Positions 1 through 8,446 of a stretch of 64,000 nucleotides of DNA are shown one piece after another. The first letter of the stretch is position 1, and every line of letters begins with the position of its first letter. The translations under genes and the position numbers were made by a program. The notes under the pieces are model-generated. The model had not been told where the DNA came from. It made no database searches and worked only from the letters and a program-made list of their open reading frames with translations. Source of the DNA: Acidobacteria bacterium UBA2161 (lineage in GTDB: Bacteria > Acidobacteriota > Vicinamibacteria > Vicinamibacterales > UBA823); the NCBI GenBank assembly GCA_002328835.1, contig DCWN01000017.1:8747-72746 (forward strand), read 5' to 3'.

Positions 1-515
1 AGGTAGTAGGCGTGCTCCCAGACGTCGATACCCAAGATCGCCTTCTTGCCGTCCATCAACGGATTGTCCTGGTTCGGCGTGCTCACGACCGAGAGGTTCC
101 CGCCGTCGGCGACGATCCAGGCCCACCCGCTCCCGAACCGTCCCGCCGCGGCCGCGGCGAACTTCTCCTTCAGGCCGTCGAAGCTGCCGAACGACGACGA
201 GATGGCGTCCGCGACGTTGCCCGTCGGATCGCCACCCGCGCCCGGGCCCATAATTTCCCAGAACATCGAGTGGTTCCAGTGCCCGCCGCCGTTGTTGCGC
301 ACCGCCGTCCGGATGCCCTCGGGCACGCTGCCGAGGTCGCCCACCAGGTCGTCGAGGCTCTTGGACTGCAGGTCCGGGTGCTGCTCGAGCGCGGCGTTGA
401 GCTTGCTGACGTAGGCGGCGTGGTGCTTGTCGTGATGAATCCGCATCGTCTGCTCGTCTACGTGGGGCTCGAGCGCGTTGTACGCGTACGGCAGCGGCGG
501 CAGGTCGTGAGCCAT
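1..515 (-). CDS. sod: Superoxide dismutase, Fe/Mn family (3' end outside window)
   Basis: Converts superoxide to peroxide and oxygen. The first 171 residues are present. The N-terminal helical hairpin carries the family pattern HHDKHH (residues 27-32, first metal His at about 27). A second metal His lies in NHSMFW, and the Asp/His ligands in DVWEHAYYL near residues 160-167; only the last few dozen residues are off the edge. ATG at 513-515 is preceded by a clear Shine-Dalgarno (GAAGGAG, 522-529). No secretion signal, so cytoplasmic. It lies 83 bases behind nadA on the same strand and could be co-transcribed. Fe versus Mn specificity cannot be decided from the visible part. Confidence 0.95.
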   Translation of the reverse strand, partial: MAHDLPPLPYAYNALEPHVDEQTMRIHHDKHHAAYVSKLNAALEQHPDLQSKSLDDLVGDLGSVPEGIRTAVRNNGGGHWNHSMFWEIMGPGAGGDPTGNVADAISSSFGSFDGLKEKFAAAAAGRFGSGWAWIVADGGNLSVVSTPNQDNPLMDGKKAILGIDVWEHAYY

Positions 516-598
516 CGAAAATTCTCCTTCACGGGTGATGCGTACCGGTCGCGCACTCGCGCGGCCGCCACGGATCGAGGGTTTGGAAGTCTAAGAGT

Positions 599-1729
599 CT
601 ACTGGATCGACAGCATCCGGTCGAGCGCGATGCGGGTCCAATCCTTGTGCTCGTCGGGCACGACGATCTGATTGGGCGTGTCGCCGGCAATCAGCGACTC
701 CAGTACCCAGCACAGATGGTTCGGCGAGACCCTGAACATCGTCGAACAGAGGCACCCGAGCGCGTCGAGCGTCAACACGGTGCGATCGGGCGCCAACTCT
801 GTCGCGAGCCGGTTGACCAGATGAATCTCGGTGCCGATGGCCCAGACCGAGCCCACCGGGCTCTTGCGTACCTGCCGGATGATGGCCCCGGTGGATCCGC
901 TCTCGTCGGCCGCCCGCACGACGTCCCAGGTGCACTCGGGGTGGACGATGACGCGGACGCCGGGCTCCGTCCGACGCACTTCCTCGATCTGCGCGACCGA
1001 GAACCGGGTGTGCACGGAGCAGTGCCCCTTCCACAGGATGATTCTCGCGGTGGCCACCTGCGCGCGGGTCAGCCCGCCCATCGGCTGCTGCGGGTCCCAG
1101 ACGGCCATCGCCTCGAGCGGCACGCCCGTGGCGTAGGCGGTGTTACGGCCCAGGTGCTCATCGGGCAGGAACAGAATCTGCTCACCGCGCGCCCACGCCC
1201 AGCTGAACGTCGCCTCGGCGTTGCTCGATGTGCACACGACGCCGCCCTCGCGCCCGCAGAACGCCTTGATGGCCGCGGCCGAATTCATGTAGGTCACCGG
1301 CACGACGTCGGCCGCGCCCATCGCCTGAAGTTCCTGCCAGCAGCGTTCGAGCTCGTCGGGCGCGGCCATGTCGGCCATCGAACAGCCGGCCGCCAGATCG
1401 GGCAGAAAGACGCGCTGGTGCGGTGCGCTCAGCACATCCGCGCTCTCGGCCATGAAATGGACGCCACAGAAGACGATGAACTCGGCATCGGTGTGCGCCG
1501 CGGCCGCTCTCGCCAGATTGTAGGAATCACCGCTGTGGTCGGCGTACTTGAAGACCTCGTCGCGCTGATAGTGGTGGCCGAGGATCACGAGCCGATCGCC
1601 GAGCGCCGCGCGGGCCGCGGAGATCCGCGCATCCAGTTCGTCTTCCGACACGCCGAGGTAGCGCTCGGGCAGTGCCTGGCGCTCCCCGATCTGTTGCTGT
1701 TCGTACTCGATGAGGGCTTCGAGGCTCAT
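599..1729 (-). CDS. nadA: Quinolinate synthase A
   Basis: Condenses iminoaspartate with dihydroxyacetone phosphate to quinolinate in de novo NAD synthesis; a cytoplasmic [4Fe-4S] enzyme. 376 residues. Visible family motifs: GHHYQRDEV (51-59), DHSGDSY (64-70) and MNSAAAIKA. Candidate cluster cysteines are Cys116 (GCSMAD), Cys237 (WKGHCSVH) and Cys326/328 near the C-terminus. An upstream in-frame start would add 31 residues, but it would run through the palindrome at 1762-1787. ATG 1727-1729 matches the family N-terminus. nadB and nadC are not in the window. Sits upstream of sod. Confidence 0.95.
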   Translation of the reverse strand: MSLEALIEYEQQQIGERQALPERYLGVSEDELDARISAARAALGDRLVILGHHYQRDEVFKYADHSGDSYNLARAAAAHTDAEFIVFCGVHFMAESADVLSAPHQRVFLPDLAAGCSMADMAAPDELERCWQELQAMGAADVVPVTYMNSAAAIKAFCGREGGVVCTSSNAEATFSWAWARGEQILFLPDEHLGRNTAYATGVPLEAMAVWDPQQPMGGLTRAQVATARIILWKGHCSVHTRFSVAQIEEVRRTEPGVRVIVHPECTWDVVRAADESGSTGAIIRQVRKSPVGSVWAIGTEIHLVNRLATELAPDRTVLTLDALGCLCSTMFRVSPNHLCWVLESLIAGDTPNQIVVPDEHKDWTRIALDRMLSIQ

Positions 1730-1761
1730 GGCTTCGCGTCGCGCGGGTCGCATGCGGCCAT

Positions 1762-1787
1762 TAGATTGTGAAATTTTTCTCAATCTA
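1762..1787. promoter_or_regulatory. 26-bp palindrome upstream of nadA (probable operator)
   Basis: TAGATTG...CAATCTA arms with an inner GAAA-TT-TTTC core give two 12-base arms with one mismatch around a two-base centre. It ends 33 bases before the nadA ATG, where a repressor would block transcription of nadA (and perhaps sod). It does not match the NadR, NrtR or NiaR sites I know, so the regulator is not named. Confidence 0.6.
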
Positions 1788-1870
1788 TGGCTGCGAAAAA
1801 GGCCAGACCCCGCGACCCGCACATCTGTCGGGTGGAGCCTGACGCTTCTGCGATCCTAGCACAGCGATCG

Positions 1871-1889
1871 CCGGCGCGCGACGCGCCGG
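1871..1889 (-). terminator. GC-rich hairpin just after mqnE
   Basis: Perfect 8-bp stem CCGGCGCG / CGCGCCGG with a three-base loop, two bases beyond the mqnE stop. No T-run follows, so it could be a weak terminator or an mRNA 3'-end stabiliser rather than a strong intrinsic terminator. Confidence 0.4.
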
Positions 1890-1891
1890 AC

Positions 1892-2998
1892 TCAGGCGGG
1901 CATCGAGACGACGTTGTACAGCGTGTCGCGTTCGATCGGCTGACGGCCGGCCGCGCGGATCAGTCGGCCGATGGCATGGGTGGTCATCGACTCGGGCGTC
2001 CGCGCTCCAGCCATGTGGTAGATCCGCTCCTCCTGAACCGTCCCGTCGAGGTCGTCGGCCCCGAACCAGAGCGCCGTCTGAGCGACGTCGACCCCGGTGG
2101 CGATCCAGAACGCCTTGATGTGCGCAACGTTGTCGAGCATCAGCCGCGCCACCGCATGCACGCGCAGCGTGTCAGCGGCCGTCGGGGCGGGCAGCTTGCG
2201 CAACTGACTGTTGTCGGGATGAAACGCGAGCGGAATGAACGCCTGGAAGCCGCCGGTGTCCTCCTGGAGCTCCCGGACGCGCAGCATGTGGTCCACCCGC
2301 TCGGCCGCCGTCTCGATGTGGCCATACAGCATGGTGACGTTCGAGCGCATCCCGAGGCCGTGGGCCGTTCGGTGAATCGCCAGGTATCGGTCGGTCCCGC
2401 ACTTGTCATGGCTGATCTTCCGCCGCACGCGCTCCGCAAACACCTCTGCGCCACCACCGGGCAGCGAGTTCAGCCCGGCCTCCATCAGTTCGCGCAGGAC
2501 CTGCTCGTCCGACATCTCGTAGAGGTCCGCGAAGAACGCGATCTCCACCGCCGTGAAGCACTTGAGGTGCACGTCAGGACGGATCCGCTTGAAGCCCCGC
2601 AGCAGGTCGACGTAGTACGTGAACGGCAGGTCGGGATGCAATCCGTTGACGACGTGAATCTCCGTCAGCGCCTGGTCCTTCCGCTGGCGCAGCTTGTCCC
2701 AGGCCTGCTCCAGCGACATCGTGTAGGCGCCGGGATCGCCGGGCTTCAGCCGTGCGAACGAGCAGAACAAGCAGCTCGCGACGCAGACGTTGGTCGCCTC
2801 GATCCGGATGTTGTGATTGAAGAACGTCTGTCCGCCGTGCCGGCGCTCTCGCTCGCGGTTCGCCAGCCAGCCCACGGCGAGGAGATCCGGGGCCTCGAAC
2901 AGGCGCACACCGTCGTCAAAGCTCAGGCGTTCACCAGCCTCGAGCCGGTCGGCAATGTCGACGAGGCCGCAGGTCTCGAGCCGATCGCGCATGAGCAT
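1892..2998 (-). CDS. mqnE: Aminofutalosine synthase, radical SAM
   Basis: Second step of the futalosine route to menaquinone: adds a SAM-derived adenosyl group to the chorismate-derived enolpyruvyl benzoate, giving aminodeoxyfutalosine. 368 residues from ATG 2998. The radical-SAM cluster motif CxxxCxxC is Cys72, Cys76, Cys79 (NVCVASCLFCSF). It is followed by EIHVVNGLHP and a TIM-barrel body typical of the MqnE/MqnC group, and length and C-terminal region fit MqnE better than MqnC. An alternative start at 3049 would add 17 residues. It diverges from the cobalamin riboswitch operon. mqnD lies 6 kb away; mqnA, mqnB and mqnC are not seen. Confidence 0.88.
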   Translation of the reverse strand: MLMRDRLETCGLVDIADRLEAGERLSFDDGVRLFEAPDLLAVGWLANRERERRHGGQTFFNHNIRIEATNVCVASCLFCSFARLKPGDPGAYTMSLEQAWDKLRQRKDQALTEIHVVNGLHPDLPFTYYVDLLRGFKRIRPDVHLKCFTAVEIAFFADLYEMSDEQVLRELMEAGLNSLPGGGAEVFAERVRRKISHDKCGTDRYLAIHRTAHGLGMRSNVTMLYGHIETAAERVDHMLRVRELQEDTGGFQAFIPLAFHPDNSQLRKLPAPTAADTLRVHAVARLMLDNVAHIKAFWIATGVDVAQTALWFGADDLDGTVQEERIYHMAGARTPESMTTHAIGRLIRAAGRQPIERDTLYNVVSMPA

Positions 2999-3059
2999 TG
3001 AAAGGGAACCTCGACGGGCCGCGTTTCTCGCCTGCCGAAGGGCTCTCATTCTGCCATGC

Positions 3060-3065
3060 TATACT
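3060..3065 (+). promoter_or_regulatory. -10 element (TATACT) for the B12 operon
   Basis: TATACT lies 21 bases before the riboswitch closing stem, so a transcript from it would carry the whole aptamer. No convincing -35 box is visible. The same hexamer precedes the genes at 43920 and 55452. Confidence 0.45.
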
Positions 3066-3086
3066 CCGTCACACAACCGACGCTTC

Positions 3087-3256
3087 CCGGTGGCCATGCG
3101 AAGTGGGTGCGACTCCCACACGGTGCCGCCACTGTGAGCGGGGGAGCGAGGCGACTGTAGGGCTCCACCGGTTGGGGCCGCCACTGTGTTCAACGTGAGC
3201 ATGGGAAGGCGTGGTCGTCTCGCGTCGATCCGCGAGTCAGGATACCTGGCCACTGG
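3087..3256 (+). promoter_or_regulatory. Cobalamin riboswitch aptamer
   Basis: Binds adenosylcobalamin and represses the downstream uptake genes. Closing stem CCGGTGGCC (3087-3095) pairs with GGCCACTGG (3248-3256). The B12-box core GCCGCCACTGTGA is at 3125-3137. The downstream GCCACTG, GGGAAGG and GTCAGGATACC blocks occur in canonical order before 3247. The aptamer lies entirely in the leader of the TonB receptor gene, ending 74 bases before its ATG. Confidence 0.93.
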
Positions 3257-3299
3257 GCTCGTCCTCTTTCGCCCGCTCCGGCTGATGGCCGCGGGCGGG

Positions 3300-3326
3300 T
3301 TCGGCGCGCGATCACGCCGAAAGGAG
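3300..3326 (+). promoter_or_regulatory. Riboswitch expression platform: hairpin abutting the SD
   Basis: TTCGGCG (3300-3306) pairs with CGCCGAA (3315-3321), and the last stem bases are the first bases of the Shine-Dalgarno AAAGGAG (3320-3326) of the receptor gene. A second stem, CGCCCGC/GCGGGCG, is at 3270-3276 and 3291-3297. No U-run follows either stem. Control of ribosome access therefore looks more likely than transcription termination. Confidence 0.55.
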
Positions 3327-3330
3327 CCCG

Positions 3331-5601
3331 ATGACCATACTGTTTCGCCCGTTCTCCACGCTCGCCCTCCTGCGTCTTCTCCTGTTCGTCACGATCCTGC
3401 TGCCACGCCCAGGCTTGGCCGCCGATCTCAACGGCACCGTCGTCGACCCCGACGGGCGCCCCGTACCGAACGCCCGCGTCCTGCTGTCGCGGGCAGGCGC
3501 GGTCAGCGCCACGACCACGACCGATGCCCAGGGACGCTTCGGGATGGTGCTCGCCGCCGGCCGCTACGAAGTGCGAGCCTCGGTCCCGGGCTTCCGCAGC
3601 GACGTCGTTCCGCTTGACGTCGGTGCTGACGACCTGCTGCGCATCACCATCGCACTGCGGGTCAGCGCCATCGAGGAATCGGTCGTGGTCTCGGCCTCAC
3701 CGGTCGACCGCCCCCTGTCGCGCACGCCCGACAGCGTCACGGTGATCGACGCCGACGAGTTACGCGCGCATCAGGTCGAAACGGTGTCGGACGCGCTGCG
3801 ACTCGTCCCCGGGCTCACCGTGACGCAGAGCGGCGGACGCGGCGGCGTGACGTCACTGTTCCCGCGGGGCGGCGAATCGAACTTCACCCTGGTGTTGATC
3901 GACGGCGTCCGCGCGAACGCGTTCGGCGGCGGCTTCGACTTCGCCCATCTGCCCATCGCGGATATCGACCGGATCGAGATCGTCCGCGGGCCGCAGAGCG
4001 CGCTGTACGGATCGGACGCCATCGGCTCCGTCGTGCAGATCGTCACCCGCCGCGGAGGACCGACCCGCACGGCGGGCTTGGTGGAGGGCGGCGGTTTCGG
4101 CACGACCCGCGCCGCCGGGTCAGTGGCTGGGTCGCACAACGGCTGGAGTTGGGGCGCCGCGGGTGAGCGGCTCGACACGGACGGGTTCACCGGCGAGGCG
4201 CCGGACACCGGTGAACCGGTCACGAACGACGACTACCGGCGCACGGACGGCTCGTTCAACCTCGGCTGGGAGGGCGGGCGCGATGTCGCCATCCGTGGAA
4301 CCGGCCGACTCAGCGCGTTCGAGCGGGGGTTCCCCGGCCCCTTCGGCAGCGACCCGCTCGCCAACGTGTCGGCGATCGACACGGTCTCGCGCGGCGAGAA
4401 CGACATCAGGCTGTTCTCGGTCGACGCCGAATTCCCCTGGAGCCAGCGGGTCACGCAGGACATCCAGATCGCGTGGAGCGGCCTCGACGGCACCTTCACC
4501 AGTCCGTTCGGCACCTCGGAATCCGAGTCGCGCCGCGTCACGGTTCGCGGTCAGGCCGACGCCGCGCTCCTCCCCCGCATGGGTCTGTCGATCGGCGGTG
4601 AACTGCTCCGGGAGAGCGCCGAGAGCACGTTCATCACCGGCCCCTCGGCCGATCGCGTGCCCGTCGAGCGCAGCGCCCTGGGCGTCTTCGGCGAGCTACG
4701 CTACGACGCGGGCGATCGGCTCTACCTGACCGCGGGTGCTCGGGTCGAACGCATTCACCGCGACGCGCTGGCGCCGGACCCGAACGCGTTCTCGCCCCGT
4801 CCGCGCTTCGATGCGTCCACCGTCGTCTCGACGAATCCCAAGCTCACCGTCGCCTATTTCCTGCAGCCACCAGGCCGTCGCGAGCGGCGCTGGACCCGGG
4901 TGCACGGCAGCGTCGGCACGGGCATCAGGCCGCCGGATGCGTTCGAGATCGCCTTCACCGACAACCCCTCCCTGGAGCCAGAGCGGAACCGTAGCTTCGA
5001 CATTGGTGTCGAGCAAACCTTCGCGGGCGGCGCTTTCATCGTCGACGCCACCGGCTTCTACAACCGGTACGACGACCTGATCATCACGGTGGGCCGCTCG
5101 TTCCAGGATGCCAGCCAGTTCCGAACCGACAACATCTCGAACGCGCGCGCACGCGGGCTGGAGCTGGTGGCCTCCACGCGCACGTCCTGGGGCCTCGCCG
5201 CAACGCTCACCTATACCTGGCTCGACACGGACGTTCTCGCGGTCGATCAGTCGGACGCGGCACCGCCGCCATTCGACGTCGGCGAACCCCTCATCCGCCG
5301 GCCGCGTCACCAGGGTGCAGTCGATCTGGTCTACCGGCGCGGCCCCGTGACCGCATTCGGCCAGGTGCTGGCACGCGGCCAGAACCTCGATGTCGAGCCG
5401 TCGTTCGGCGCATTCGGCGGGCTCTACACGAATCCTGGGTACGGCGTCGTCAATCTGGGCGGGACGATCGCCGTGAGGCGTGAACTCGAGGTCTTCGCGC
5501 GGATCACGAACCTGCTCGACCGCGCCTACGAGGCAACCTTCGGATTCCCTGCGCTGGGACGCAGCGCAATCGTCGGAGTGCGCGTTGCTGCAGGCTACTG
5601 A
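3331..5601 (+). CDS. btuB: TonB-dependent receptor for cobalamin, BtuB-like
   Basis: Outer-membrane gated channel importing cobalamin or cobinamide into the periplasm. 756 residues: signal peptide (1-30, hydrophobic core LLLFVTILL, cut near GLAAD), a carboxypeptidase-regulatory-like domain (about 31-105), a plug domain (about 125-235, including TPDSVTVID, LIDGVRAN and IEIVRGPQSALYGSDAIG), then a 22-strand-type barrel ending in aromatic GY. ATG 3331 has an excellent SD (AAAGGAG). The cobalamin specificity comes from the riboswitch upstream and btuD-C-F downstream, not from the barrel itself. First gene of a five-gene overlapping operon. Confidence 0.9.
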   Translation: MTILFRPFSTLALLRLLLFVTILLPRPGLAADLNGTVVDPDGRPVPNARVLLSRAGAVSATTTTDAQGRFGMVLAAGRYEVRASVPGFRSDVVPLDVGADDLLRITIALRVSAIEESVVVSASPVDRPLSRTPDSVTVIDADELRAHQVETVSDALRLVPGLTVTQSGGRGGVTSLFPRGGESNFTLVLIDGVRANAFGGGFDFAHLPIADIDRIEIVRGPQSALYGSDAIGSVVQIVTRRGGPTRTAGLVEGGGFGTTRAAGSVAGSHNGWSWGAAGERLDTDGFTGEAPDTGEPVTNDDYRRTDGSFNLGWEGGRDVAIRGTGRLSAFERGFPGPFGSDPLANVSAIDTVSRGENDIRLFSVDAEFPWSQRVTQDIQIAWSGLDGTFTSPFGTSESESRRVTVRGQADAALLPRMGLSIGGELLRESAESTFITGPSADRVPVERSALGVFGELRYDAGDRLYLTAGARVERIHRDALAPDPNAFSPRPRFDASTVVSTNPKLTVAYFLQPPGRRERRWTRVHGSVGTGIRPPDAFEIAFTDNPSLEPERNRSFDIGVEQTFAGGAFIVDATGFYNRYDDLIITVGRSFQDASQFRTDNISNARARGLELVASTRTSWGLAATLTYTWLDTDVLAVDQSDAAPPPFDVGEPLIRRPRHQGAVDLVYRRGPVTAFGQVLARGQNLDVEPSFGAFGGLYTNPGYGVVNLGGTIAVRRELEVFARITNLLDRAYEATFGFPALGRSAIVGVRVAAGY

Positions 5602-6436
5602 CGTTAGGTTCGCCTACGACCGCCAGCCGGTGCTCCACGAGGTGTCGTTCGATCTGGTGGCCGGCGGGGTGCTGGGCATCCTCGGGCCGAACGGGTCGGG
5701 CAAGACGACGTTGCTGCGTCTGCTGGGTGGCTTGCTGCGCCCGCAGTCGGGTCGGATCGCACTCGACGGCAGCGATCTCCGAGAGATTCCCCACGCGACG
5801 CTCGCGCAGCGGATGGCGATCGTGCCACAGGAGACCCAGCTCGCGTTCGACTACTCCGTGCTCGAGATCGCCTTGATGGGACGGTATCCGCACCTCCGGG
5901 CGTTCGAGGTCGAGGGCCCTGAGGACATCGCGCTCGCGCGCGCGGCGCTCGCCGAAACCGGCACGGCGGAGCTCGAGGACCGCTCGTTCATGACACTCAG
6001 CGGCGGCGAGAAGCAACGCGTGGTCATCGCCAGTGCGTTGTCGCAATTCGGCAGGCGCGCGGTCGACGCCGCCGACACCAGTGACGGGCAGGCCGAGGTG
6101 CTGCTGCTCGACGAGCCAACGGCCTCCCTCGACCTCGGGTACCAGCTGGATGTCACCGCGACGCTGCGCCGCCTGAACACCGAGCGATCCACGTCGATGG
6201 TGATCTCGACGCACGACCTCAACTTCGCCGCGGCGCTGTGCGATCGGGTCGTCTTGCTTCGACAGGGCCGGGTCCTGGCGGCTGGGCCGATCGGAGACGT
6301 GCTCCGCCCCGATACGGTCAGGGCGCTGTATGACGTGGACGCCGCCGTGGAACGTCATGAAGCGGCCGGGCACCTGACTGTCGTCCCACTGACCCGGCGC
6401 GGCGACGCCGCGCCTGGCGGCCGCGCCGGACGATGA
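5585..6436 (+). CDS. btuD: Cobalamin ABC transporter ATP-binding protein
   Basis: Drives B12 import through BtuC. 283 residues from TTG 5585, chosen because GGAG (5575-5578) sits 6 bases upstream and the protein begins immediately before the conserved QATDVRFAYD; this start overlaps the receptor's last 17 bases. Walker A GPNGSGKT (34-41), Q-loop PQETQ, signature LSGGEKQR (138-145), Walker B VLLLDEP (172-178), H-loop STHD (about 207). Oddity: about 15 extra residues (around QFGRRAVDAADTSDG) lie between the signature helix and Walker B, where FecE/BtuD relatives are compact. Confidence 0.9.
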   Translation: MLQATDVRFAYDRQPVLHEVSFDLVAGGVLGILGPNGSGKTTLLRLLGGLLRPQSGRIALDGSDLREIPHATLAQRMAIVPQETQLAFDYSVLEIALMGRYPHLRAFEVEGPEDIALARAALAETGTAELEDRSFMTLSGGEKQRVVIASALSQFGRRAVDAADTSDGQAEVLLLDEPTASLDLGYQLDVTATLRRLNTERSTSMVISTHDLNFAAALCDRVVLLRQGRVLAAGPIGDVLRPDTVRALYDVDAAVERHEAAGHLTVVPLTRRGDAAPGGRAGR

Positions 6437-6440
6437 TGGC

Positions 6441-7520
6441 ATGACCGATCGTCCGGGACCTGACGCCTCACCGGCCGCTCACCCGCCGGTCCCGGCGGGT
6501 GCGGGGCGGACGCGGAGCTTCAGCCTCAGACGCCGGCTCACCTTCACGCTCGCCGGTTTCGGTGGGCTGGCGCTGGTGTCACTCCTGGTCGCTCCCCTGA
6601 TCGGTCCGACGCCGATCGCACTCGGCCGGGTGTTCGACCCGGCGATTCCGTTCGCCGACAACGTCGATGCCCAGATCTTCTTCATCGCCCGACTGCCGCG
6701 AGCGCTGGCCGGCATGCTCGTCGGGGCGTCGCTGGCCGTTGCGGGCGTCGTGTTTCAGGCGCTGCTTCGCAATCCGCTCGCGACGCCCTTTACGCTAGGC
6801 GTGTCCGCAGGCGCTTCACTCGGCGCGATGCTGGTCATCACATTCGGCCTACCGATGGCCGTCGCCGGCGTGCCGGCCGTGCCGGTCGCCAGCCTGATCG
6901 GTTCACTGGCAGCGGCCGGCATCGTCTATGCGATGGCCACGCTGCGACGCCGCGGGCTGTCGACGACGGTGCTGCTGCTCGCGGGCGTCACGCTGAACTC
7001 GTTCTTTTCGGCGATCATCATGTTCGTGCAGTACTCCGCCGACTTCGCCCAGACGTTTCAGACGGTGCGGTGGCTGATGGGCAATCTGGATGTCAGCGGC
7101 TTCCAGCCGATCATCGCCGCACTGCCGCTCACGGGCGTGGCCTTCGTCATGTTCGCGACATTGCCCCGCGCCCTGAACCTGCTGACGCTGGGCCGCGACA
7201 GCGCCGCCGCCCGGGGCGTCGATGTGTTGCGGACCCAGCGCGTGGCGTTTCTGAGCGCCTCGCTCGCTACGGGCGCCGCGGTGTCGTTAGCCGGGCCGAT
7301 CGGATTCATCGGCATCGTCATCCCCCACCTCGTGCGGCTGCTGGTCGGCGCCGACCATCGGATCGTCATGCCGGCGTCGGCCTGCCTGGGTGCCGCGTTC
7401 CTGGTCGCATGCGACGTCGTGGCCCGCACCGCCATGGCACCGGTCGAACTACCGGTCGGCGTCATCACGGCGTTGACCGGCGGACCGTTCTTTCTCTGGC
7501 TCCTGATGCGACGCCCATGA
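6441..7520 (+). CDS. btuC: Cobalamin ABC transporter permease, FecCD family
   Basis: Inner-membrane channel subunit of the B12 importer; 359 residues. After a hydrophilic 30-residue N-terminus there are about ten membrane helices. Family motifs: RLPRALAGMLVG, then FQALLRNPLATPFTLG and the conserved coupling loop around GRDSAAARGVDV, and GPIGFIGIVIPHLVRLL near the C-terminus. It starts four bases after btuD stops and its final ATGA overlaps the btuF start, so translation is coupled. Confidence 0.92.
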   Translation: MTDRPGPDASPAAHPPVPAGAGRTRSFSLRRRLTFTLAGFGGLALVSLLVAPLIGPTPIALGRVFDPAIPFADNVDAQIFFIARLPRALAGMLVGASLAVAGVVFQALLRNPLATPFTLGVSAGASLGAMLVITFGLPMAVAGVPAVPVASLIGSLAAAGIVYAMATLRRRGLSTTVLLLAGVTLNSFFSAIIMFVQYSADFAQTFQTVRWLMGNLDVSGFQPIIAALPLTGVAFVMFATLPRALNLLTLGRDSAAARGVDVLRTQRVAFLSASLATGAAVSLAGPIGFIGIVIPHLVRLLVGADHRIVMPASACLGAAFLVACDVVARTAMAPVELPVGVITALTGGPFFLWLLMRRP

Positions 7521-8446
7521 GCATGAACATGACGCTGATGATGGTAGGAAAGACGAGGACGCCGACCACACCTGGCCTGGCAGGGCGTGTCCGCCGACTG
7601 ACGCTGGCGGCCGCGATCGTCCTGGTGGCCGGCCTCGGCGCCCAGACCCCGCAGCGGATCGTGTCGGTCATCCCGGCCGTGACGGAGATCCTCTTTGCCA
7701 TCGGCGCGGGCTCGGAAGTCGTGGGTGTCGGCAGCTACGACCAGTTCCCTCCCGAGATCGCGAACCTGCCGCGCATCGGTGGGCTAATCGATCCGGACAT
7801 CGAGACGATCATCGCGCTTCGGCCCGACCTCGTCGTGCCCTACGCGACGCAGGTCGACTTGGTCGCGCAGCTCGGGCGCGCTGGAATCCCGCTCTTCCAG
7901 TACTCGCACGGCACGCTCTCCGACGTCCTCACGACGATCCGGCAACTGGGCGATCGCACCGGCCACGCGCGTCAAGCGGAAGACGTGGCGCGCGGGATCG
8001 AGGCCGACCTGGCGGCGATCGCCGAGGCGGTCTCTGGGCGTCGTCGGCCGCGAACGCTGCTCGTCATTGCACGGGAGCCGGGGTCGCTGCGCAACCTGTT
8101 CGCGAGCGGCGGCTCGGGCTTCCAGCACGACATGCTCTGGCTGGCCGGGGGCGAGAACGTGTTCGACGCCAGTGTGAGCCGCGCAGCGCAGGTGACGACC
8201 GAAACGATCCTCCAGGCGGCGCCCGATGTCGTGCTCGAAGTACGCGCCGGCCAAGCCCTCTCGCCTGCGGAGGTCGCACGAGAGGTCGCCGTCTGGCAGG
8301 CCCTGCCCTCGCTGCCGGCGGTCCGGAACGGACGGGTCGTCTTCCTGACCGGCAATGACCTGGTGATTCCCGGCCCCCGCATCGTGCAGGGCGTGACCCG
8401 ATTCGCCGGAGCGTTGCATCCCGACGTCGCGCTGCCGACTCGATGA
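7517..8446 (+). CDS. btuF: Cobalamin-binding periplasmic protein
   Basis: Captures B12 in the periplasm and delivers it to BtuCD. 309 residues from ATG 7517, which overlaps the btuC stop (ATGA). Signal-peptide-like segment TLAAAIVLVAGLGAQ at about 31-45. The body is a type III solute-binding fold: RIVSVIPAVTEILFAIGAG, IGGLIDPDIETIIALRPDLV, then the helical linker and a C-terminal lobe ending GPRIVQGVTRFA. No lipobox cysteine, so soluble periplasmic. Its stop overlaps the next gene by ATGA. Confidence 0.88.
   Translation: MSMNMTLMMVGKTRTPTTPGLAGRVRRLTLAAAIVLVAGLGAQTPQRIVSVIPAVTEILFAIGAGSEVVGVGSYDQFPPEIANLPRIGGLIDPDIETIIALRPDLVVPYATQVDLVAQLGRAGIPLFQYSHGTLSDVLTTIRQLGDRTGHARQAEDVARGIEADLAAIAEAVSGRRRPRTLLVIAREPGSLRNLFASGGSGFQHDMLWLAGGENVFDASVSRAAQVTTETILQAAPDVVLEVRAGQALSPAEVAREVAVWQALPSLPAVRNGRVVFLTGNDLVIPGPRIVQGVTRFAGALHPDVALPTR

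Noticed and set aside
3186..3617. A plus-strand frame starting inside the cobalamin riboswitch
   Set aside because: It overlaps the aptamer and the receptor's signal peptide in another frame; the receptor has the good SD and conserved sequence.
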